Positions 1 to 4,830 of a DNA stretch of 6,221 nt are shown piece after piece (the stretch's first letter is position 1; each line of letters begins with the position of its first letter). Source of the stretch: JADJNW01 sp964517145 (GTDB lineage Bacteria > Bacteroidota > Bacteroidia > Chitinophagales > Saprospiraceae); assembly GCA_964517145.1 (NCBI GenBank), contig CAZFBN010000220.1, forward strand, positions 1 to 6,221, given 5' to 3'. Below the pieces are notes generated by a model. The model did no database searches and had not been told where the DNA came from. It saw only the letters and a program-made list of their open reading frames with translations. The position numbers and the translations under genes are program-made.

Positions 1-2
1 CA

Positions 3-18
3 GTGCTAAAATAAGCAC
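3..18. promoter_or_regulatory. Possible -10 box inside a small dyad upstream of the PLD-helicase gene
   Basis: GTGCT (3-7) and AGCAC (14-18) form a 5-bp inverted repeat around an A/T-rich spacer that includes TAAAAT (7-12), close to the TATAAT -10 consensus. If the gene starts at 29 or 62, this would be its promoter with an overlapping operator. The -35 region lies outside the window. If the reading frame starts further upstream, this is simply coding sequence. Confidence 0.25.
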
Positions 19-28
19 AGGCACTTTC

Positions 29-2809
29 GTGTCCAACTTTTTGGGGTCACTACAGAACCACATGAAAATGACCGACCCTGATATCACCAGACGTTTCTTC
101 AGCGGACACAGCGCCGCGCTAAACTGCATCAGCACCACCCTCGCTCCAGGTCACATGATACGAATTGCGACGGCGTACTTTGAGCCTTCCGGGTTTCAAT
201 GCCTGCAAGACGTTCTTGCAGGTAAGCAGGTGCGCTTACTGGTGGGGCGTGAAGAAGGCGGACGAGATCGCGCTGAAGATGTCATCAATGAGTTCGTCGA
301 TAAGCTGGCGGCTCATCCTCTTGAACGACGAATGCGAGCGATGCGCCTCATGCTTGACGCGCTGGAAAATAACCTGCTGCTGGTTTCGGTCGGTGATGCT
401 ATTGATGGTGGGGCATTACTCGATGCACGATATTTGTACCACCATGCCAAACTCTATATCGCAGACGAGGATGCGGCAGTTGTCACCTCGGCGAATATGT
501 CGTATCACGGTCTGGTGAAAAGCCGAGAAGCTGGCTATGTTGTCGTTGATCCTGATGATGTTTGTTACTTCGTTCAGCAGTTTGATTATTATTTCGCGCA
601 GGCGGAATCCATCACGCAAGCACTGATTGATAAGCTGCGGGCGTATGTCGCTGCTTATCCCCCCTTTGATGTGTATGTACGGGCGCTCATTGAATTGTAC
701 GGTTTACCAGAGGATGAAGTCCCGCTGCAGTTGCCGCAGCTCGCCCGTTATCAGCGTCCAGTTGTATCCCGTGCTTTGCAATCGCTCATGGACTATCGCG
801 GCGCGATGTTGATTGCCTCAACTGGCTTAGGCAAGACAGTCATGGCGGCACACATTGTCGCTTATCTGCGGATGCAGAATGCTATTGATGGTGTCATCAT
901 CGTTTGCCCTGCCGGATTACGCGAGACATGGCGGCGTTTTATGCGTGCGGCGGTGACCTCCAGCGCAGAGTTTTCGTACAACACACTTTCGGCTGACGAT
1001 CCGGCACGTAATTACAGCGTTCGAAACCTTGAGCATGACCTGCGGCACATCACATCCAAAACCCTCATCATTCTGGATGAATCGCATCACATGCGAAATG
1101 CTGACAGCACAGGCGGCGAGAGGAAGCTCCGTTACCAGAGAATTGAAGCTGCTATCCATAAAAGTGGCGCACATCTTTTGATGTTGACGGCGACACCGTT
1201 CAGCCGAGGCATTGACGATGTAAATGCCCAGCTTCATTTACTGCCCCAGTCTCTGTTTGCCAGCCGACATCAGCTATTTAATGACCCGACCTATTGGAAA
1301 GTTGATTCATCGGTTGAACTCCCTGAACTGCCACCTTGCGCTGTGTTGACAACACCCAGCGTCGTCTATCATTTTAGTGAGCGTGATGCGTCCGGGGAAC
1401 GGTACGTCATCTTCGCTGAAGGCGACAGACGGTATTTCCCGCGCAGGCTTAAATTTCGTACAGAGATTTACGAGAACCCACTCGATGACATATTAGTCGA
1501 ACTATTAAACAGTCGTTTGCTCGACCGGAAGCAGAAGCCCACACCACAACAACAGCTTTTCGATGAGTTTGAGATGACCAATGGGCAAACAGCCGGCTTC
1601 TTCAATGCGGAAGTGATGCGACAGTTCTGTTCCTCACCGATACAGGTAGAAGATTTATTCAGTAAATTACGCAAGTCCGGCGGCTTCGACAAAATGCGAT
1701 TTGCTCACCAAAGAGATTTGACACATTTCGTAGATCGTTATCTGCATCAAGTCAAACAGCATCAACACCCTCAGCATGACACGAAACTTCATCGAGTGCT
1801 GGGAATCATCCGTCAATCCGGTAATGAGAAAGTCGTCATCTTCTGTCACTATCGGGAGACGGCTAAAGCCCTGGCTGAAGCCATTACCAACTATCTGCCG
1901 GAAATTCGTGCTGAAACGACGGCTGATCGTGACATCGATACAGTTGATAATCTACTGCGTCGATTTGCACCTGTCGCCAATGATGTGCCGGAAGAAGAAC
2001 GCATCGAGGATGATATTCATGTCCTGGTGGCAACTGGCGCTCTGGCAGAAGGCTTTAACCTGCAAGATGCATCAATCCTCATCAATTATGATTTACCCTG
2101 GACGGTTCTCATTCTGGCACAGCGCATGGGACGGGTGCTTCGCCCTTGGAAAGAACCCCGTGAGATCACCATTTACAATTTTGTGCCTTCTACGATGAGC
2201 AACCCGCAGGTTCATATGGCGATGAACTGGCAACGCAGGTTGATCGAACGCAACCGTCAGCATCAATCCTTTGCCGATATTCCGGTAATGTTGGAAAGTA
2301 ACCAGCAGACGGGCGAAGATGGCTTAGAGATGACCGCCCTTGCAAGGCAACTTCAAACGTTTGACCAAAATGTTACCCTTGATCTTGATGAAACAATGAA
2401 ATTCATTGAGAACGCTGAGAAACTACAAACAAGCTCGTTTCTTGATGACCTGGCTGTGCTATCCATTGAAGATCGTTTACGTGTTGAGCAACTGCCGCCA
2501 GGATTCCGTAGTGCAAGACTTGGTAGTGGCAAAACACAGCTATTCGTTCTTTTCCGGCATCGGCGGCGGCACTTTGCAGTATTATTCGACCAACATGCTC
2601 GCATCGTGATGGATAACATACAACGTGATGCCATCATGAACGCGATTCGATGCAAACGTGATGAACCCATAGCACCCCCTTCCAAATATCCCGATGATGA
2701 TATGTTTGACCAATGGTTGGATCGTTCCAGGGAAACATGGGCTAAAAAACACACCCTTGCCCTCAATGAAATTGGCATTGTCTGTTCGTTGGTGCTGGTA
2801 AGTGCATAG
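29..2809 (+). CDS. PLD-type (HKD) nuclease-like domain fused to SF2/SNF2-like helicase
   Basis: Seen: a 926-residue protein from GTG 29. The N-terminal third has one HKD signature, H139-x-K141-x4-D146, followed by TSANMS (153-158), as in phospholipase-D-superfamily nucleases. A complete SF2 motor follows: YQRP near 241-244 (Q-motif-like), Walker A STGLGKT (264-270), DESH (350-353), LTATP (386-390), VVIFCHYRE (602-610), a motif V-like ATGALAEGFN (668-677) and motif VI QRMGRVLR (698-705). Residues about 740-926 match nothing I recognise. Family knowledge: one-HKD enzymes such as Nuc and BfiI dimerise to build one active site; PLD-helicase fusions occur among restriction- or repair-like proteins. 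Inference: an ATP-driven cytoplasmic nuclease/translocase acting on DNA or RNA, perhaps in defence. The start is uncertain: the frame is open to base 2 and no strong ribosome binding site precedes GTG 29 or ATG 62/68. It converges with the minus-strand gene. Confidence 0.88.
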   Translation: MSNFLGSLQNHMKMTDPDITRRFFSGHSAALNCISTTLAPGHMIRIATAYFEPSGFQCLQDVLAGKQVRLLVGREEGGRDRAEDVINEFVDKLAAHPLERRMRAMRLMLDALENNLLLVSVGDAIDGGALLDARYLYHHAKLYIADEDAAVVTSANMSYHGLVKSREAGYVVVDPDDVCYFVQQFDYYFAQAESITQALIDKLRAYVAAYPPFDVYVRALIELYGLPEDEVPLQLPQLARYQRPVVSRALQSLMDYRGAMLIASTGLGKTVMAAHIVAYLRMQNAIDGVIIVCPAGLRETWRRFMRAAVTSSAEFSYNTLSADDPARNYSVRNLEHDLRHITSKTLIILDESHHMRNADSTGGERKLRYQRIEAAIHKSGAHLLMLTATPFSRGIDDVNAQLHLLPQSLFASRHQLFNDPTYWKVDSSVELPELPPCAVLTTPSVVYHFSERDASGERYVIFAEGDRRYFPRRLKFRTEIYENPLDDILVELLNSRLLDRKQKPTPQQQLFDEFEMTNGQTAGFFNAEVMRQFCSSPIQVEDLFSKLRKSGGFDKMRFAHQRDLTHFVDRYLHQVKQHQHPQHDTKLHRVLGIIRQSGNEKVVIFCHYRETAKALAEAITNYLPEIRAETTADRDIDTVDNLLRRFAPVANDVPEEERIEDDIHVLVATGALAEGFNLQDASILINYDLPWTVLILAQRMGRVLRPWKEPREITIYNFVPSTMSNPQVHMAMNWQRRLIERNRQHQSFADIPVMLESNQQTGEDGLEMTALARQLQTFDQNVTLDLDETMKFIENAEKLQTSSFLDDLAVLSIEDRLRVEQLPPGFRSARLGSGKTQLFVLFRHRRRHFAVLFDQHARIVMDNIQRDAIMNAIRCKRDEPIAPPSKYPDDDMFDQWLDRSRETWAKKHTLALNEIGIVCSLVLVSA

Positions 2810-2824
2810 CGCTGTTTTACTCGC

Positions 2825-2871
2825 AAAAAATATATGGCTGATGAACGTGTGAGAACACGCGCTCACCAGCC
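2825..2871 (-). terminator. Intrinsic terminator of the minus-strand sigma-like gene
   Basis: Arms 2836-2851 and 2856-2871 pair over 16 positions around a 4-nt loop. Read as minus-strand RNA the stem is continuous, with three G-U wobbles. Read as plus-strand RNA the same three positions are A-C mismatches. On the minus strand the stem runs straight into ATATA and then six T (complement of 2825-2835). Both the wobble asymmetry and the T-tract show that it serves the minus-strand gene. It lies about 20 nt past that gene's stop codon. The plus-strand helicase transcript has no T-tract here. Confidence 0.85.
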
Positions 2872-2878
2872 ACAGAAA

Positions 2879-2910
2879 CAAAAACGGCTGACCTCATGCG
2901 GTACAGCCGT
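2879..2910 (-). terminator. Second, weaker stem-loop with T-run overlapping the stop codon of the sigma-like gene
   Basis: ACGGCTG (2884-2890) and CAGCCGT (2904-2910) are a perfect 7-bp inverted repeat with a 13-nt loop that contains the minus-strand stop codon (2894-2896). On the minus strand the stem is followed by TTTTTGTTT. It sits directly ahead of the stronger terminator at 2825-2871, so the two look like tandem terminators. Ribosomes at the stop codon could prevent this one from forming, so the downstream hairpin is probably the main one. Confidence 0.5.
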
Positions 2911-3784
2911 AGACCTGTGCAAGCTCTTTGTTCGCCCGCCGGCGATGGAATTGGAGCGTGTTGACGTTATACCCGAACGCCTGCGCCGCCTGCCGCGAAC
3001 TCTTGCCTTCGATCAGTCCACGAATCGCGGCGTATTTGATGTCCTGCTCTGGATGCCGTTCCAGCAGCTTCATGGCTGGTTCAACCTCGCCAGCGTCGAA
3101 CTTCTCACGCCATGTCGGTTGTTCGCGCTGGAGCGTGCCTAGCATCCCGCGCAGCTGGTTGCGAATGGCCGCCGCCCGCCAGCGGATGGCATCTTCCCCT
3201 TTGCCCGGCACGACATATGCCAGGTCTTTGCTGGTGGCTGATGTCGTTGCGGCGTAGAGTGCCAGCAGCCCGGCTGGATCGTCCTTCACCTGCTCGTAAA
3301 CGGTCAATACGGCACGTTCGATGTCGATGCGGATGTCGGTGAGCGTTGCCCACGTCGCCCAGCGCTCACCGGCGATCTTGAAGCGTTCCAGACCGCCGAT
3401 CCGCATCTCTTCGGGATGCTTGAAGTCGTGCTGCGCCCAGAAGTCTTCCATGTATTCGTAGCGGAGATTCTGCTTACGAATGCTGGTAGACTTTGACCGA
3501 TAGCAGATAATGAGAGCCGCTTCAAACCGACTTTTCTTAGCGAGGAAATCACGGTCAGCGGCGAGCTGCTCCCAGACATACATCAGTCCGTTTTGCAGGC
3601 AGTCATCGAGGTCTTGCGCCCAGACGCGATACTGGCGTAGCAGCATCTTCGCGGCGCGTGGACGGATGTCCCCCGAGATTTGCTCGAAAGTCATTTCACC
3701 GTTCCAACTGGTGGGATAGGTCGCAACACGGGGAAACGGGCGAATACCAAAACGGTTGTTGTCTGAAACTGTTGAATCGTGCAT
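2894..3784 (-). CDS. Sigma-70-like DNA-binding protein with two HTH-like units
   Basis: Seen: 296 residues from ATG 3784-3782, chosen because GAGGGGAG lies 7 nt upstream. An in-frame start at 3979 would add 65 residues of low-complexity, unconvincing sequence. Residues about 45-74, including AQDLDDCLQNGLMYVWEQL, resemble sigma-70 region 2 (2.1/2.2). Residues 249-289 (YAAIRGLIEGKSSRQAAQAF, then a basic helix with FHRRRANKEL) look like a region-4/LuxR-type HTH. A second, similar unit lies at about 172-215 (LLALYAATTSATSKDLAY, then AIRWRAAAIRNQL). Inference: a cytoplasmic transcription regulator, possibly a divergent sigma factor; its targets are unknown. It is longer than a normal ECF sigma factor (about 160-200 residues). 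By eye it is richer in G+C than both neighbours, suggesting separate origin. It converges with the helicase gene and diverges from the ECF operon. Alternative: a non-sigma HTH regulator that only resembles region 2. Confidence 0.75.
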   Translation of the reverse strand: MHDSTVSDNNRFGIRPFPRVATYPTSWNGEMTFEQISGDIRPRAAKMLLRQYRVWAQDLDDCLQNGLMYVWEQLAADRDFLAKKSRFEAALIICYRSKSTSIRKQNLRYEYMEDFWAQHDFKHPEEMRIGGLERFKIAGERWATWATLTDIRIDIERAVLTVYEQVKDDPAGLLALYAATTSATSKDLAYVVPGKGEDAIRWRAAAIRNQLRGMLGTLQREQPTWREKFDAGEVEPAMKLLERHPEQDIKYAAIRGLIEGKSSRQAAQAFGYNVNTLQFHRRRANKELAQVYGCTA

Positions 3785-3870
3785 GAGGATACTCCCCTCT
3801 GAACTGCTGGATGCGCCAGCACGCTGAGCGCTACCGCTCGGCCAAGCCGGGGCAGCGCAGAGGAGGGCAC
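3785..3870 (-). promoter_or_regulatory. Folded 5' leader that can occlude the ribosome binding site of the sigma-like gene
   Basis: Read on the minus strand, several stems nest here. An outer helix pairs 3858-3865 with 3794-3801 (8 bp, one G-U) and can extend past a mismatch to cover the GGGGAG ribosome binding site at 3792-3797. Inside it are CGCTG/CAGCG (3853-3857 with 3822-3826), GAGCG/CGCTC (3835-3839 with 3826-3830) and a 6-bp hairpin TGCTGG/CCAGCA (3816-3821 with 3805-3810). The layout resembles a three-way junction closed by the helix that masks the translation start. Inference: possible translational control. The region is G+C-rich, so some pairing is expected by chance. Confidence 0.45.
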
Positions 3871-3872
3871 CA

Positions 3873-4000
3873 GTCAAACATGAGCGCAGCGAGAGGCGGT
3901 GGTTCGGCAGTCCCGCCGGAACGGTGGTACTGGCGTACCGCTGCCGGTGTTTGACGGGGAGGAAGCCCGCGCTGCACACTCGCCGCGTCGGCGGTAGTGC
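3873..4000. other. Further structured G+C-rich non-coding stretch in the leader region
   Basis: TCAAACA/TGTTTGA-type arms (3873-3880 with 3948-3955) enclose CGGCAG/CTGCCG (3905-3910 with 3941-3946). That helix encloses GGTAC/GTACC (3926-3930 with 3935-3939) or, alternatively, CCGCC with GGTGG (3913-3917 with 3923-3927). Next to it, 3977-3999 folds as CACT-CGCCG-CGT-CGGCG-GT-AGTG, a 9-bp hairpin with a 2-nt bulge. No credible coding region covers this stretch. It could be the distal part of the minus-strand leader, a small structured RNA, or fortuitous pairing in G+C-rich DNA. Confidence 0.35.
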
Positions 4001-4029
4001 GAGGAGAGGAGGATAGGGAATGTCACGCC

Positions 4030-4045
4030 GTCACAACTGAAACAA
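4030..4045 (+). promoter_or_regulatory. Operator-like motif copy 1 (GTCACAACTGAAACAA)
   Basis: This 16-mer matches the copy at 6176-6191 at 15 of 16 positions. It also matches the inverted copy at 4133-4147 at 13 of 15 positions. The core is TCAC-nn-(G/C)TGA followed by AAC. It lies in the divergent control region between the sigma-like gene and the ECF operon. Position and repetition suggest a protein-binding site; the protein is unknown. Confidence 0.4.
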
Positions 4046-4072
4046 TTCTGATTTTGCGAATCTGCGGGATAC

Positions 4073-4090
4073 AAAAACGCACGCGTTTTT
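4073..4090. promoter_or_regulatory. Palindromic site AAAAACGC-AC-GCGTTTTT
   Basis: Perfect 8-bp arms (4073-4080 and 4083-4090) flank a 2-bp centre, between the two inverted motif copies at 4030-4045 and 4133-4147. The centre is too short for a relaxed RNA loop and the stem has only three G-C pairs next to the centre. A DNA-binding operator is therefore more likely than a bidirectional terminator. Confidence 0.4.
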
Positions 4091-4118
4091 CAACTTCTAC
4101 AGGCGCAAAACCGCCGCT

Positions 4119-4147
4119 GTGACAGGTACGGCTGTTTCACCTGTGAC
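4119..4147 (-). promoter_or_regulatory. Operator-like motif copy 2, inverted, abutting the -35 box of the ECF operon
   Basis: The minus strand of 4133-4147 reads GTCACAGGTGAAACA, the same motif as at 4030 and 6176. Its core TCAC-CT-GTGA is a perfect dyad. A related half-element, GTGACAGGT at 4119-4127, faces ACCTGTGAC at 4139-4147 as an 8-of-9 inverted repeat. The motif ends one base before the candidate -35 (4149-4154). An activator here could contact RNA polymerase, or a repressor could block it. Confidence 0.42.
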
Positions 4148-4148
4148 G

Positions 4149-4177
4149 TTGACGAATAACATTCAGAGCAGTATTTT
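4149..4177 (+). promoter_or_regulatory. Candidate housekeeping-type promoter of the ECF sigma operon
   Basis: TTGACG (4149-4154) matches the -35 consensus at five of six positions. TATTTT (4172-4177) matches the -10 at four of six, with the ideal 17-bp spacing. A start near 4184 would leave a leader of about 37 nt before the ATG. An alternative -10, TATAGT (4197-4202), has no good -35. I found no typical ECF -35 (GGAAC-like), so autoregulation is not apparent. Confidence 0.5.
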
Positions 4178-4184
4178 GCCCTTT

Positions 4185-4215
4185 CCTCACGTCTTATATA
4201 GTGTGAGGTAAGGAG
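4185..4215 (+). promoter_or_regulatory. Hairpin or operator next to the ribosome binding site of the ECF sigma gene
   Basis: CCTCAC (4185-4190) and GTGAGG (4203-4208) are a perfect 6-bp inverted repeat with a 12-nt A/T-rich spacer. The ribosome binding site AAGGAG (4210-4215) starts 2 nt after the second arm and sits 5 nt before ATG 4221. As DNA this could be a repressor site downstream of the promoter. As RNA it could be a small hairpin that affects initiation. Confidence 0.4.
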
Positions 4216-4220
4216 CAGCC

Positions 4221-4802
4221 ATGCATGATACTGTAGACGAACAAGCGCTCATCCAACGCGCGATAGACGATCCCGACGCATTCCAGGTGCTTTACTATCG
4301 GTACTCGCGGCGCATCTACGGCTACGTGGTGTCTCGCGTCACCCATAGGCAGGATGCCGAAGATGTTGTTTCCGATATTTTCCTGCGTGTCATCAAGAAT
4401 CTGGATCAACTACGCCATCGACAGCAGACCAGCTTTGCGGCCTGGTTGTTTGTCATCGCCCGCCATGCCATCGCCGATCACTACCGCCGAAATGGGCATT
4501 TTGAAAATCACATTCCACTTGAAGATGCTGAACCATCCGCCCCAGTAGAGAAACAGCCCGATTACATCGTTGGCGAGAACGAGGAGGCCGCCCATCTGTA
4601 TCGGATGATTCTCACCCTTCCGGAGCGCAAACGGGAGATCATTACGCTGCGTTATTACGGTGGTCTGCGCAATCAGGAGATCGCTGAAGTACTGGGGATT
4701 GGCGAAAAGACGGTTTCCGCATACCTCAGCCGTGCGCTGAACGACCTTCAGGAAAAGTACCAGACGGCACAATCTGCCAAAGGACAGACCAGTGATGAGT
4801 GA
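4221..4802 (+). CDS. ECF-type sigma-70 family RNA polymerase sigma factor
   Basis: Seen: 193 residues, the usual ECF length. Start ATG 4221 has AAGGAG 5 nt upstream. Region 2 spans about 20-90: a first helix FQVLYYRYSRRIYGYV, the core-binding DAEDVVSDIFLRVIKN (45-60) and the -10-recognition part FAAWLFVIARHAIADHYRR (72-90). After an acidic linker (about 95-122), region 4 covers about 125-180: LPERKREIITLRYYGGL, then the HTH NQEIAEVLGIGEKTVSAYLS (151-170). Role: directs core RNA polymerase to a dedicated promoter set, probably in response to an envelope signal. It is the first gene of an operon with the membrane protein that starts at 4831, its probable anti-sigma factor. The group call is firm; the ECF subgroup and regulon cannot be told from the sequence. 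Confidence 0.95.
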   Translation: MHDTVDEQALIQRAIDDPDAFQVLYYRYSRRIYGYVVSRVTHRQDAEDVVSDIFLRVIKNLDQLRHRQQTSFAAWLFVIARHAIADHYRRNGHFENHIPLEDAEPSAPVEKQPDYIVGENEEAAHLYRMILTLPERKREIITLRYYGGLRNQEIAEVLGIGEKTVSAYLSRALNDLQEKYQTAQSAKGQTSDE

Positions 4803-4830
4803 ACAGTCGAACCACGATAAGGAGGAAAAC

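Noticed and set aside
2522..2584. Second Walker A motif (GSGKT, residues 832-836) in the helicase C-terminus
   Set aside because: There is no hydrophobic strand before it and no Walker B partner after it. The motor already has a complete set of motifs, so this is probably a chance match.
2353..2826. 157-codon minus-strand ORF opposite the end of the helicase gene
   Set aside because: It is Ser/Arg-rich, typical of an antisense shadow, and opposite a continuous, motif-bearing gene.
3800..3870. tRNA-like D-arm (minus strand TTGGCCGAGCGGTAGCGC)
   Set aside because: The stretch resembles a class II tRNA D arm, but no 7-bp acceptor stem, anticodon arm of the right size or TTCGA-type T loop can be placed around it.
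3785..3979. 65-residue N-terminal extension of the minus-strand sigma-like protein to an ATG at 3979
   Set aside because: The extension is low-complexity, Ala/Ser/Pro/Arg-rich and lacks a ribosome binding site, while ATG 3784 has GAGGGGAG at good spacing. The DNA is better explained as a structured leader.
4073..4090. Bidirectional intrinsic terminator at the A5/T5 palindrome
   Set aside because: It has only three G-C pairs and a 2-nt centre, and it lies between divergent genes where no transcript needs to end.
4118..4141. CRP/FNR-type site (TGTGA ... TCAC)
   Set aside because: The half-sites are separated by much more than the 6 bp required; the repeated GTCACA...TGAAACA motif explains the same bases better.
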